Shown here in pieces: positions 32,824 to 43,490 of a stretch of DNA of 64,000 nt (positions are counted from its first letter, which is position 1; every line of letters starts with the position of its first letter). Both the position numbers and the translations under genes were made by a program. The DNA lies in NCBI GenBank assembly GCA_933207985.1, contig OW240915.1:125973622-126037621 (forward strand), read 5' to 3'. Below the pieces are notes generated by a model. The model worked only from the letters and a program-made list of their open reading frames with translations. It searched no databases and was not told the DNA's origin. This DNA comes from Pelobates cultripes (lineage: Eukaryota > Chordata > Amphibia > Anura > Pelobatidae).

Positions 32824-33115
32824 GAAATAGCGTTTGATTTCAGTAAATATTCTTCAAACACAACAAATAACAATTTTCAGTTCTTTACAACCTATGAAGT
32901 GTTTTGAAACTTACTGTGCGTAATAATTTGGAATAGTGCATTGTAAGTTTTTTATGTTTAAAAAAAAAATACTGTTATCATTAGGAGGTTTGTTCACTAA
33001 AATTTGAATTGTACTCTTAATAGTTGATAACATGGGAATTATGCTGACTGTTATGTACATCAATTATTTTGGTAAATGAGAAAAATATAATTTTGCATAA
33101 TAATTTGGAACAGTT

Positions 33116-33131
<16 letters not shown>

Positions 33132-33164
<33 letters not shown>

Positions 33165-33390
33165 CATGATTCCAACATGAACGGAACAAAGTGCCAACAT
33201 TTTATTATAAATTAACCATGGCAGGGGTATACCAGGATACCCCTACGTCAACAGGTTCTGAGCCACCGGCAGGACTCGAAATCTACCAAACTTACCAATA
33301 ACCATATTTAACGATTTCTATAACCTTCCTAATGGGGAGCCTATTTCCTCTTCTTCAACTCCCTATCCTGCCACAAGCTCAGACCTTGAA
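33132..33390 (-). other. Microsatellite, then 3' flank of the second Ngaro element
   Basis: (TG)n(TA)n at about 33117-33163. 33170-33390 has no frame and probably is the 3' non-coding part of the Ngaro-type element. Confidence 0.4.
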
Positions 33391-33393
33391 CCC

Positions 33394-33792
33394 TTACGCC
33401 AACTGAGCTCCGCCACCCCGAAGAAACAGCGCTTTCTGCAACCCTTCCTGCCTGTTCAGGAGGTCCCACCCCACTGTGGAGAGGTGAACTCCATCTGAGT
33501 GATAGTATCCGGGTAACCCAACTTCCAACTCCCCATGCCGCACTACCACGCCCCCCAATTTTCTCACAAAACTATCCATCAGGCTATTAACCTTTCCCCT
33601 GCAGCGATCGATAGCCAACGGATCCTGTGCATCTCTCCACTGCCGCCTCGGGACAATCTCCGACCACACCAACATGACCCCAGGGAGCAGGTCTGTCAGA
33701 CCTGTCCACCACTGCCTAGGACGCGCTCCCCACCAACAACCAAAGCAAGGCATCGAGCTGCAATTCCCCCACCAATGCTTTGTCCATCCCAT
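33394..33792 (-). pseudogene. SGNH-hydrolase segment of Ngaro element
   Basis: The frame reads LTDLLPGVMLVWSEIVPRRQ, DRCRGKVNSLMDSFVRKLGG, then GYYHSDGVHLSTVGWDLLNR. This is the C-terminal half of the SGNH/GDSL-like hydrolase found in many vertebrate Ngaro elements; HSDGVHLS carries the catalytic Asp-x-x-His pair. The N-terminal block with the nucleophilic Ser (GDS) and the GxND block are absent. In related elements the recombinase catalytic domain and the first half of the SGNH domain come before this point, so an internal deletion joins recombinase N-terminus to SGNH C-terminus. The enzyme's role in retrotransposition is unknown. Confidence 0.65.
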
Positions 33793-34307
33793 TCCATGAA
33801 CGCTCCCACGAACCCCAAACCTTACTGTATGCGGCCCATGTGGCTGGCGCCAAAGATGCTTTCATGTATCCCCCAAGCAAGCTGCTCCGAGCCTGCCCTA
33901 CTTCCTGCGTTCCGGGAGCCGCCATCCAAAACCGGGACCACTGCAAACGAGACAAAGCATCAGCCACCACACGGCACATGTCGCGCACAAAAAAACACAT
34001 TAAGAGACATGCAGAATAAAAAAAAGTGCTGCACCAGCTGCACCACCGGTTTTGACGAGGCTGACAGATTATTGATCACATGCACCATGGACATGTTGTC
34101 CGAGAAGACCACCTTCCGGACCTGCAGCCTATCGCCCCAAAGAGCCAGCGCCAACAGCTCCAATAAGGACAGGTTACGAATGAGGGGGCTCTGCACCCAT
34201 GCAGCAGGCCACCTCAACATGCACCAGAGCCCAATGAAGCAAGCCCCAAAACCCAAACTACCTGATGCACCAGTGAAGAGTTCAAGATCCGCAACCGACA
34301 CCCCCAC
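33716..34307 (-). pseudogene. Ngaro RNase H and recombinase N-terminal domain
   Basis: RNase H (34307-33960) reads LSLLELLALALWGDRLQV and VVFSDNMSMVHVINNLSASS, with acidic residues in place, followed by MSLNVFFCARHVPGG-like sequence. The next frame (34000-33716) has VVADALSRLQWSRFWMAAPG and SLLGGYMKASLAPATWAAYS, the start of the recombinase core-binding domain, then LDALLWLLVG. The catalytic recombinase domain does not follow. Confidence 0.7.
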
Positions 34308-34639
34308 CTGTTAAAAGAACACTGTCCCATTGAAATCCTGTAAGAACACATCCTACATCCCCAGGTCAGCCCGCATAGGCGACGACATCCGAATGAAATG
34401 GTGCGGAGATTGCACACCCGCTGGAGCCGCTGACAGGCTCCGGCTGAAAACCCGACCCATCGGAATAACCCTGCAAGCAAAACTGAGCTTCCCAATGAGC
34501 GATTGTATCTGCCAAAGGATCACCTTCCACACCTGAAAAACTTACGACATCACGCCCTGTAGCCCCACAAGTTTTGCCTGAGGCAGCCAACACTCCCCTA
34601 GCACTGAATCTATCTCCAGGCCCAGGAAGCTGAGACATT

Positions 34640-35160
34640 CCATCAAGCCCTCTGTCTTAACTGCCCCGCCACCCATTCAATGGTTCGCAGCACGTGTAGG
34701 CAAGCAGAGGAGTTTGCCAGCCCTACGCAGAAGAAATCGTCCAGGTAGTACACCACCCACTCAAGGAACTTAATTTTTAGAAGTAAGAGCAAGAAATCGA
34801 ACAGCCCATCGGGAGACATACGTCGACAGAATACCCCCTGTCAAAGAAGCATCCCAGCAGATGATGACAATCCGGGTGAACTGGAAGCAAACAAAATGCA
34901 GCCTCCACATCAACCTTAGCCATTAAAGCCCCATGCCCGGCCCCCTTTACCCACTCGACCGCCTGGTCAATGATGTATAAGAGACCAAAGCATAGGTCCT
35001 TATCGATGTCGTCATTCACCGACGCCCCCTTCGGGTAGGAGAGATGGTAAATGAGTCGAAACTTACCAGGATCCTTCTTTGGGACTACCCCAAGAGGAGA
35101 TACCCGCAGGTCAGCCAAGGCAGGTGCCATGAAAGGGCCCACCATCGTTCCCAACTGCAT
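34640..35160 (-). pseudogene. Ngaro reverse transcriptase, second element
   Basis: The first frame (35160-34777) contains DLRVSPLGVVPKKDPGKFRL, IYHLSYPKGASVNDDI, ALMAKVDVEAAFCLLPVHPD (motif A) and LPMGCSISC (motif B). A shifted frame continues with EWVVYYLDDFFCVG, so the YLDD box is intact at about 34740. The C-terminal part (34638-34366) is badly frameshifted. Confidence 0.75.
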
Positions 35161-35930
35161 TTATTTTTCCAGCTTTTCCTGCACCACCCCCGGAAACTCT
35201 GCCACCGACCGCAGATTGTGCAACAGCCTTGACCCGCCCCTGTCTCGAAAGGGAATTAAGAAACCCGACCCAAAACCATCCAACAGCAACTCAGCAACCA
35301 CCCTATTTCCATAGCGGCTTAGCCCATCGCGTCTAGCTTCACCGGGGTTTGACCCCATGGCAGTGGGGGCCACCCTGACCGAGGCTGACCCCCTGGCACC
35401 CCGTCTTTCCCCTCTTAAAGCATCGGTGGAGTCCGTGCTAGCCCCCATAACCCGAGCACTCATGCTTGAAATGACAGGTAGCTCCGCACATGCACTAGCC
35501 TTCATTGAAGAGTCAGCATAAGCCCTTTTGGAAGGCGGCTGACGAAGTGGACTACCCCCTTGCACTGGCCATTTGCTGAAAGGGCTGCGCTCTTTGCGCC
35601 ATCATCAGCTTCATCCAGAGAGGCAGGTCCATCTGGTCCCATCTCATACCCGGGTTAGCCGACAGCCGTTGACGGAACGGTTTGTCGTACCGCCACAACG
35701 CCAGCCCGCCGTATGTGCGGTACACCCCCCAGATCCCATCCAAGTAGCAGAACAGCGATGAACATAGTCCCGGTGACGTTTCGACCAGGACACTAGCCAG
35801 TACGCAGAACGCTCTCAACCAGTTACCGAAAGACTTCGGTATCTTACGATACTGCTCCTGTTTCTCCTGCTCATCCTACCATGGCCCCTGCATCCCCGCC
35901 CAAGCCACACCCCCCTTCGCTTAAAATGTG
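35161..35930 (-). pseudogene. Ngaro gag-like C-terminal part
   Basis: Two frames overlap. The upstream frame (35818-35552, readable back to about 35870 as KIPKSFGNWLRAFCVLASVL) has GVYRTYGGLALWRYDKPFRQ and RLSANPGMRWDQMDLPLWMK. The downstream frame (35565-35161) has NRVVAELLLDGFGSGFLIPF and leads into the RT. These segments recur in gag/RT junctions of vertebrate Ngaro elements. Confidence 0.65.
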
Positions 35931-36399
35931 TTTTCCGTCACCCCAACCCTGGGTGCCCACACCTGGCCCACGCCAGCCCCCTGACCAACCCCCTGACCAA
36001 CCCCTGCCTCCAACGTGTTAAGCAGGGATTGCAAAGTGTGCAATAACGTGTCAGAGTGTAGTGTCATATATTAATGAAAGGAGGAGCACAACCAATCCAA
36101 AAAGCAAAAAACTTTATTGTACAGGTACACATATACAAGGTATCAACAAGGACTTCATAGAGTGTCAATATACTTAAACATATCTACCCAATATGAAAGC
36201 AATGATTAGTACCAAAAGAAAAAAGGGATCACAAATATGAAAATTCTGATCTAAATAATCCACAATATGTGGTGTAACCACCAATGCCACAAAACAATAT
36301 TATGATACCTGTATAAGATAGTGCACCAAAAAATACATACATACTAAACACAGACCTTATCAAGAAACACGAGAAGAGGGTAAAGACGTCAAACACAAA

Positions 36400-36445
36400 A
36401 TAGCCCCCAACCTTTCCACGCTATCCGCCTTTATCAAGGGAGCAT
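36400..36445 (-). ncRNA. Decayed hammerhead-like block of Penelope tail
   Basis: On the minus strand, cccttgataaaggcggatag followed by cgtggaaagg resembles a hammerhead core with substitutions (TTGATAA for CTGATGA, GAAAG for GAAAC). Stem II is weak. Likely inactive. Confidence 0.3.
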
Positions 36446-37236
36446 GTGGTAAAGGATAAATAATAACCTTTATATACCAACATTTAATAAAATAATAAGA
36501 AACACCTGAGTGCAATGGGTGGCTACCCATGAATGATATGGAACTCCCACAGTCATAGTCACATGACTGTGGTTGGTAAGGTAACCAATAAACAAACCCT
36601 GTTTGTCACATTATCATATACATATAAAATATACATATTTAGACCAAAAAGGAAAAATAAGATAAAAGAGAAAAATAATAGACAAATGTCAGAACATGTA
36701 TGAACAGAACATCACATGGAAAATACTTTAAATTCACTCCATAAATACATAGAAAATAGTGTTAATGCAGAATCTGTATCCATGACATCTTTACACCATA
36801 TATAAAGTTACCGTCACATATCTCAGTGTCCATTCGCCGAAAACCGGACGGGACCACAAAGAAGCGCATGCGCAATATAAAAAGGACTGAAATCAGCAAA
36901 TGAAACGCACAATGCGTTCCATGATGTGGCTGCGCTAGTCCCATAAGAGGGATCAAATAGGCATGCGCTACAAAGTCGAATCAGTTTCCCCATTTATCAT
37001 TATTGGAATGGGAATACTGTAATACACCATCAGTGTAATTGACAGTGTCAAAATTGTGCAATGAGCCAATGGACAGAAAATAAATGTAGGGTAGATATAT
37101 AAATGTCATATATAAATAAACCACAAACCAAAACAAATCAAATACAAGAAAAATAGAGAAAAAAATAGATAAATATAAATCTAATAAAATAAGACAAGCA
37201 AAAGAGACCAGTTTGAACAATTAATGATCAAGACAA

Positions 37237-37569
37237 TTAATAGTTGAGTGAGCATTTTTTGTTGCGCTGAATTGCCTGAAATCTGATTTGGGCCACAGCA
37301 TGCCCAGAGTCGATAAAATGTTTTGCCAGCGATACATGTCGCTTTTTCCTGTGTATAGTGCTTTTATGTTCACCTGTACGTGTAGTGAGTGATCCGGATG
37401 TTTGGCCCACGCATCCAAGTCCACATGGGCATTTGATTAAGTAGATCACCCGATCAGATTGGCAATTCAAAAAATCATGAATGGAAAATGTATTTCCTGT
37501 CCTAGGATGTACAAATTCAGGGCCTGATATAACATTGTTACAGTTGGCACAATGTCCACATCGGTGCAT
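37237..37569 (-). CDS. Penelope GIY-YIG endonuclease domain
   Basis: A 110-codon open stretch contains a zinc-binding start (HRCGHCANCNN), then FVHPRTGNTFSIHDFLNC and the GIY-YIG core VIYLIKCPCGLGCVGQTSGS, followed by TRTGEHKSTIHRKKRHVSL and AKHFIDSGHAVAQIRFQAIQ. The first Tyr is present, the second is Cys-Val (GCVG where YIG is usual), with conserved Arg and Glu in TTRTGEH. In Penelope elements this domain cleaves DNA to prime reverse transcription. Separated from its RT by the nested L1; the frame is open but probably not expressed. Confidence 0.8.
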   Translation of the reverse strand: MHRCGHCANCNNVISGPEFVHPRTGNTFSIHDFLNCQSDRVIYLIKCPCGLGCVGQTSGSLTTRTGEHKSTIHRKKRHVSLAKHFIDSGHAVAQIRFQAIQRNKKCSLNY

Positions 37570-37599
37570 GCCGGAGATTAGTGCCAGCTAGGAAGATAG

Positions 37600-39615
37600 G
37601 AGTAGTAGATCTAGGAGTGGATATCAATGCTTTGATATTCCTCTACCTTTTTTTTTTTTTTTGGCAATTGAAAAAGCACCTATATTTTATTGCGGCACAG
37701 ACAGTAATTTTTAGAGAAAAACTAAACAAAAAACAAATCTTCAGCATTTATATAGATTTTGTTTTTTTTTATTATTTATTTTTGTGGGTTTGCAAGTCAA
37801 GAAAAACAATTACAACATGTCTTCAAAGATATATCATGTAACATATTACATACTAGACCACCATTGTATGTTATAGAATTGCACAGGTGCTGCGTCTACC
37901 CATTTTTGTTTTGTTAGTCAGGCTAATCCTCCTCTTATCTGTATAGAAGAAGTACAGGGATATGTCTGGGAGGACTTGGGTAATAAGCTCAGTGTGCCCT
38001 GCTGATCGATATAGGGTGTCATGCTTTGCCTAGGGTAATTGTGTTGGGAGGTTGGGGGAGTTTAAACAGTATGGCCTGTGGTTGCCCATGGCCTTGTGTG
38101 GGCCTTTTGGTCAGTCCGAGTTTTCCAGGTGGTTCGCCTACCTTGTGGTGTGGAGGTATAAACTAGTTGGTTGAGACCCCACACTGTCTGAATAAGGGAG
38201 GGGATGTGGGGGGGGGAGGGGTTTATGTAGATCGTGTTGTTGGCCGTCTGCTTACTGAGCCAGGGTGGAGTTAGTATCTCCTAATCTGAACTGTGAATGT
38301 TGAGCTAAAGTAAACATTAATGCTGGAGTAAATGTAAAACGTAACAAGAAGTCATGCATACATGCATATAAAACTGGTATATATAATGGGCCTAAGAGGC
38401 CTTCAACTCGGAGTTGTAGTCCCCATTACAAAGTACATCATGTAATGCTGTAGGGGTGAGCATTCGCTCAGCTCAAGTTTGCTGGTCCGTCGCCCCTGGT
38501 ACCATTCCCCTAGGCGCAAAGGGGGTGACTTCTGTGAGATTCCACAGTAGGCGGGCACCTGTGTTCACCACTGGCGTTGAGATGCCTATTGACTGGAAGA
38601 AAGTTGGTGCCTCTGAAGCTCTCATTAGGAGGTGTGTCTTTCCGTCATGGTCCACCATCAGTCTGTGGGGACCCCATTTGTAAGGGATAGAGTTCTCTCG
38701 TAGGTGCTGCGTAATGTGGTTCTGCGCCATGTTAGGGTGTGTCTCGACAGGTCTCTGTACAGTGTCAGGCTTGCTCCTTCAAAAGTAATTGTGGGGGAAC
38801 CCCGTGCTGCTCCCATAAGGGCCCCCCTGTCAGAGTCCCGAACCATTTTAAGTAATACATTCCTTGGGGCATCCTGTGGTGCCTTTGTGGCCTTAGGGAG
38901 TCGGAAGCAGGAGTCAATTCCAACCTGTTTAGCCTGTTTTAGGAGTAACAAAGTGGCTATCAGCCTTCTGCAGTAGTGTGGCAATTCCACGGTATCGATC
39001 GTTTCAGGTACCCCTCTAATACGCACATTTCATGCTTTTGCTTTATCTTCCATGCCTGCTAGCTGGGCTGCCAGTGTAGTACACTGTTTCTGTATGGATC
39101 CTAAAGTTGTGTCTGTGGCCATTTGCCCCACCCTAGTGCTTCTGAGTGTCTCCTCCGATGAGGCCACGCGGCCTGTAACAAGTGAACAAGTGCCATATCG
39201 GCGTCAAACATCGCCCTGATTTCCAGCATCATAGTCTTTATATCGGCTTTCGTGGACGGTGCCAGGTCGCCTAGGTCTGGTGGCTGCTGGGGCTTAGTTT
39301 GTACCTTAGACTGTGCAGGCAGGGTGTCCGGTAGGCTGTCGTTGTCTGAGGACTGCGAGGTAAAGGCCTCTGCCGGTGCCATCTTGGCGGGCTCGTGGCG
39401 CTGGGTCAGGCACATGAAAGCGCCTATATTTCTGGATCCGGAGCTCAGTTCCGCTCTGTGCTTTTTTGCTTTTTCCACATGGTCCAGGGCATGCAGGGGG
39501 TCATTTTCTCGGCACCCCGTTGTGGATTTAGCCTCCGTTTTAGCCGTATTATCGTGTTGGCCGTCGGAGCTGCGGTAAGCTGCGACTTTCTCGTTCAGGC
39601 GCTGGCTCAGTCCTC
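37600..39615 (-). mobile_element. ORF1-only L1 element (HAL1-like) nested in Penelope
   Basis: On the minus strand an L1 ORF1 (about 39600-38473) is followed by about 800 nt with no ORF2 and a 3' region with caaaaataaataataaa (near 37780), then an A-tail (poly-T at 37651-37663 on plus). This matches half-L1 (HAL1) architecture. The left boundary is uncertain; the right boundary lies where the Penelope reading ERPIMAYKRN stops (39620-39640). Confidence 0.6.
38473..39600 (-). pseudogene. L1 ORF1 protein, nearly full, frameshifted
   Basis: The N-terminal frame (to 39101) has KVAAYRSSDGQHDNTAKTEA and STKADIKTMMLEIRAMFDAD. The coiled coil lies around 39100. The RRM frame (39026-38658) starts MRIRGVPETIDTVELPHYCR and reads IDSCFRLPKATKAPQDAPRN. 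The C-terminal domain (38730-38473) reads ITQHLRENSIPYKWGPHRLM and DHDGKTHLLMRASEAPTFFQ. The domain order coiled coil - RRM - CTD is that of vertebrate L1 ORF1, an RNA-binding chaperone. Two or three frame changes break it. Confidence 0.8.
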
Positions 39616-39619
39616 CATT

Positions 39620-40774
39620 CCTTTTGTACGCCATAATGGGTCTCTCTGTAAAAAGATGACAGGTAGTTGGGTCACTCTGTAACACATGCCAATTCTTAAG
39701 AATGGCTCACAAACCCAGATTTAGTTGAATAAGTAGTAGCACAAGGAATTCTGTTAGTTTTTTTTTCCTATTACCCTGTGATTGCAATAGGGTGGTCCTC
39801 TCAATGGTTTTAACCTTTTCAAAACCTTGATGTGGAGAAGTATCATTGTAGCCTCTGGAGCAGAAATTATCCATCATCTTGTGTGCCTGTGTATCGAAGT
39901 TCTCCTCCTGAGAAACAATATGTCGGACATGTAACAGTTGGCTGAATGGTAAACTTCGAATCATGTTGGCAGGATGGAAGGAGTTGGTCTGTAGGAATGT
40001 AATCTTATCAGTGCGTTTCCTAAACAAATCAAATGTTAGGCCATCTACAGTGTTACTTATTACCACATCCAGAAAGTGTATATTGGATATGTCATGTTCA
40101 AGTGTAAATTGAATACTTGAGACATATTAGTCCAAATCAGATTTGAATAGCAATACATTTTCTTCCGTGCCATTCCAAAGGAAAAACACATCAATATAGC
40201 TAAGCCAAATGATGATGTATTTGAACAAAGGATGCAAATACACAAAGTCTTGCTCGAACTTGGCCATATACAAATTGGCATATTGGCCCCCATCGCTGTG
40301 CCTTGTATTTGTAAAAAGAAAGCATTGCCAAATGTAAAAAAAAAATGCATGTCAACACAACTTCAAGTAATGATAGAACGCAATCACATAAATCAGAACC
40401 AATATCTTATTTGGCCAAAGATGAAGCTGCAGCTTCAATCCCTCCCATATGGGGAATGGATATGTATAGACTACACACACCCATCGTACATAAGATAGTA
40501 ATAGAGCATGAAAACTTTAGTCCATCCAATTTCCCCCAAAAAAATCAGTGGTGTCACATATATATGATTTAATCTGTACAACCTGGATCTGTAGAAAGGC
40601 ATCAACATATTGTGCTAATGGTTGTAATACTGACCCACAACCCAAAACTATTGGCCTCCCTGGGGGGTTCAGAAGATTATTGTGAATCTTATGAAGTAGA
40701 TACAGAAAGGGTATTCTGGGTGTGGAGATATTCAAGAAATCTAAAATATTTTTATTGATCAGATTCTGTTCCAA
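39620..40774 (-). pseudogene. Penelope-like reverse transcriptase, broken
   Basis: The first segment (40774-40517) reads ISTPRIPFLYLLHKIHNNLL and PPGRPIVLGCGSVLQPLAQY, typical Penelope RT fingers. Further fragments, in several frames, include YIIIWLSYID followed by VFF around 40190: the usual Y-x-D-D box has lost one Asp. Downstream parts (40066-39707) read FLQTNSFHPANMIRSLPFSQ, and 39700-39630 reads ILKNWHVLQSDP, then ERPIMAYKRN, which lead towards the endonuclease domain. Multiple frameshifts and stops. Confidence 0.8.
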
Positions 40775-40804
40775 TGCCCATGATGTGACAGTGTAGTGTC
40801 ATAT

Positions 40805-42005
40805 CGGACTCACCGGCCAAGCCCCTCGTGTCCAAGATGTGTACCATCAGCTGACAGCCCGCCAACAGGGGAGCCACCCAGTGCCAAGAAAGCCCTGACG
40901 AAGAACGTCTCCAAGACCTGAAACAAGAAGGAGAAGTCCTGGGCAGGGTGTACTGTTCCCGAGCCACCCTCCTGTCCCGGCCCTGGGAGCACCTGCTTGA
41001 TACCAAAGCCTCCCGCTGCAAGCCGCCATACCTCTTCCCCCCCGGAGGCCCGGACAGCCCTGCCCCTGGGACTACGCCTCCTGCCATCCCTTCCAGACGA
41101 CCTGCCCTGCCATCCTCGCCTGGGGCTCCTAGTAGATCCCCGCCAAGCTACCAGATGCAGACCGGTGCTGCCTTGACCTCCCAGGCGTGTCCCTGTCCCC
41201 CCTTTCCCCAACTGCATAAGAACTGCCACTCCCAGACTCTGAAGAGGACCTACTCCATGACCTGCACCTCCCCCATCGCCTGGACCTAGGGGATGAACCA
41301 GCCCCCTCCCCAAATTATCTACCTGCCCCCCGTCCAGGCCGTAAACCCTCTGCCCTGAGGCGTGGTCCACTTGACCCAGGCACAGCCCCCCGTCACCCTG
41401 GGCTGGAGTACCCTCTTCAACAGACACCTTCCCTGCATGATGCTGGGCCCTCTCCTGGGCACCCCTACCTGCACCCTCCCCAGACCCAGTAATGGGGGGA
41501 ACACCCACCTTGCCCCACCACCGCCTTGCCAAGGGAGCCACCACCCAGCCCCAAGTCAGACCGCCGCCCAGGAGCCATGGGACTGCAAGACCCCCTACAA
41601 ACCGCTATCCACCCCACTCCAGCCTCCCCAGTAAACCCCAAACCCTCTGTGACTGAAGGGGATCTCCCTCCCAACCCAGCCACCCCCTTGCCATCCTTGG
41701 GGGCCCGAGAAGCACCCTAACAGCCCAGAACCCCACCACCTGCACTTGCCTGGGTTGATGAGGACCGGCTCCATGTTACCCCATCCTGCACGCCAGTCCA
41801 GGGGGCCCTCCTTCCCCCAACAGGGTCCTTTCTCCTAGCACAGCCCCATCTGACCTGGGGGCTGTAGAGCCGACGTCCCGGGCAACCACCCGACGTGAGG
41901 AGCCATGCCTAGGCCCCCATGCCTAGTCCACGCGGCCACCGGGCCTGTTACTGGGACCACGGCCCGCTCCAGTCACCTTGTGTCCGTTCGCTCCACCATC
42001 AACGG
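40805..42005 (-). mobile_element. Second Ngaro element, 5' (gag-side) portion
   Basis: The GC-rich sequence directly outside the Penelope target duplication continues the gag region of the element at 33170-36055. On the minus strand, ETFFVRAFLALGGSPVGGLS leads to the target site. No clean frame; the many Gly/Pro-rich open frames on both strands reflect base composition. The 5' end near 42005 is set by the change from GC-rich to AT-rich sequence. Confidence 0.5.
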
Positions 42006-42451
42006 GCCAAATAGTTTATTTTTATTTATTGATTAGGATACTTTTTTTTTTTTTAAACCTCGGCCTCTCTTTCAAAGTCATAAACATATGTACATTTTTG
42101 TCTTAAATGAAGTAATTGCCCACAAGATATATTATTTATCTACTGGGGATGATGAGCACTACTAAAGTGTATATAACCATAAATGTCCACTGTCTTTTGA
42201 TATGTATTTGAGATTATATTATTATTCAGGATGATACTTGCTTTATAGAAGAATGGACTCATTCTCCTTCAGTATGATGAGGTTAATCATTAAAAGAAGT
42301 AAATACATACTTTTAAAAATTAGCTAGTGAAATTAACAAAGAACAATCATACAAATGCAGAAAGGTCTGACTTTTTTTTTTTTTACAAAAACAATTCAAA
42401 TAGGAATTGAAAAAATAGAGAATGACACAATAACTATTAAAGAAAAAAAAT
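42006..42451. other. No gene recognised
   Basis: AT-rich DNA with homopolymer runs (T-run at 42042, T-run at 42370). No recognisable repeat or gene. Confidence 0.4.
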
Positions 42452-43490
42452 GTGGTGGGCGTGTTCGGCTGGCAACCAAGTTGACCGCATAAGGCTTGAG
42501 CTCCGCAGCACAAGGCGGTAAGCACTTTAATACAGCTGAAATCCAGACGGGCTATGCCCAATAAAAGACAGCCAAAATCAGTCTAACCTGCCTCATCACA
42601 ACCAAAATGCCCGGCAGGTGACAAGCACAAATGAAGCACTTTTTGGCAAAGAAAGCGCGGCCTGCTCAGAAACCCAAAATAGCGGAGATGGATGGTGACA
42701 ATATCTCTACAAGCTCAGGAGACTCACTGGATGTGGAAGCAGGCAGTGACATTTGGTCACTGCTCCACAGGCTCCGTACTAAAGCAGATATTACAGATAT
42801 GTTTCGAGAGATGGAGGCATCCCTGCGGAACGCCATCACCTCCATCCGTGAGGAGATGGAAAAGATAGGACCCAGGGTCACTGATCTGGAAGATGAACTT
42901 GAACTTACCCTCACTGAGGTTGACCAGCTTTGGCAACAAGTCATACAACCGCAGGAACAGATGGCCCTTCTCCACCGCTATGTGAAAGACCTGGATAACA
43001 GGGGGCGCCAGAACAATTTGCGCATATGAGGGGTGCCGGAATCCTCTGGCCCTGAAAATGCCATTACCATCTTAACTGGAATCTTTAACAATATTATGGG
43101 CATGCCTGGAGACACTACTTGCACTTCCACGCCCATACTGTACAATAATAAAGCTACTGAGATATATCAAGATCTATCATGGTCTACATTCTAAGCCAGA
43201 GGGCAATTAAAGCCCCTCACTGAAGCTCTCTCTGCAAAGGGCCTGAAATACAGATGGGGCTTCCCACTCAGCCTGTCAGTTCAACATGATGGAGCGCTTT
43301 ACACAGTCACAAGCCTTGAGGAGATACCAGAATTCACATCCAAGCTAAACCTGCCGGTGCCAGAAATTCCAGCATGGCATGGCAACATCCAAGCACCAGC
43401 ACAACCACCAAGGCCCAGCGTGAGAGATGAAATAAGGTACCACCTCGACACAAACCAGGAAGGAGCAAACAGGCCTGACCGGATTTAATA
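42452..43490 (+). pseudogene. L1 ORF1 with 5' leader (copy 1)
   Basis: A leader starts near gtggtgggcgtg (42452). ORF1 starts MKHFLAKKARPAQKPKIAEM at 42631. A coiled coil (about 42790-42990: MFREMEASLRNAITSIREEM, LELTLTEVDQLWQQVIQPQE) is followed by VKDLDNRGRQNNLRI, a TGA stop at 43027, and then GVPESSGPENAITILTG (RRM). The C-terminal domain shows GLKYRWGFPLSLSVQHDGAL and VTSLEEIPEFTSKLNL. One more stop near 43192 and the end near 43485. It is an L1 ORF1 with stops; ORF2 does not follow. Confidence 0.85.

Larger units (their letters stand above)
27375..33131 (+). mobile_element. Tc1-like transposon with nested insertions
   Basis: Left end TGTTCCAAATTATTATGCAA (27381) and right end ttgcataataatttggaaca (33093-33112) are inverse to each other over about 29 bp with one difference. 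The ends adjoin TA/TG microsatellites, so exact termini and TA duplication are unclear. Removing the nested LINE (32328-32823) and the TTAA element (28644-32323) leaves about 1.6 kb, the normal size for Tc1/mariner. The transposase lies at 27748-28569. Confidence 0.8.
33170..36055 (-). mobile_element. Second Ngaro-type retrotransposon, 3' portion
   Basis: On the minus strand the order is gag C-terminus (35930-35161), RT (35160-34640), RNase H (34307-33960), recombinase N-terminal piece (34000-33716) and SGNH hydrolase core (33850-33394). GC-rich coding, unlike its neighbours. The 5' part continues across a Penelope insertion at 40805-42005. Split direct repeats like those of the first Ngaro element were not found. 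Broken frames throughout. Confidence 0.7.
36070..40790 (-). mobile_element. Penelope-like element, 5'-truncated, with nested L1
   Basis: agtgtagtgtcatat flanks the element on both sides (ending at 36069 and 40804), a 15-bp target duplication; outside it the Ngaro sequence is continuous. On the minus strand the order is RT (40774 to about 39620), nested ORF1-only L1, GIY-YIG endonuclease (37569-37237), tail to 36070. It starts inside the RT domain, so it is 5'-truncated. RT followed by a C-terminal GIY-YIG is the Penelope architecture. Confidence 0.8.

Noticed and set aside
33535..34314. 259-codon plus-strand open frame
   Set aside because: It is antisense to the Ngaro RNase H, recombinase and SGNH coding frames, which carry recognisable motifs; the length reflects high GC content.
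40810..41544. 244-codon minus-strand frame rich in Gly, plus overlapping plus-strand Pro-rich frames
   Set aside because: No domain is visible apart from its position in the Ngaro gag region; open frames on both strands follow from GC-rich composition.
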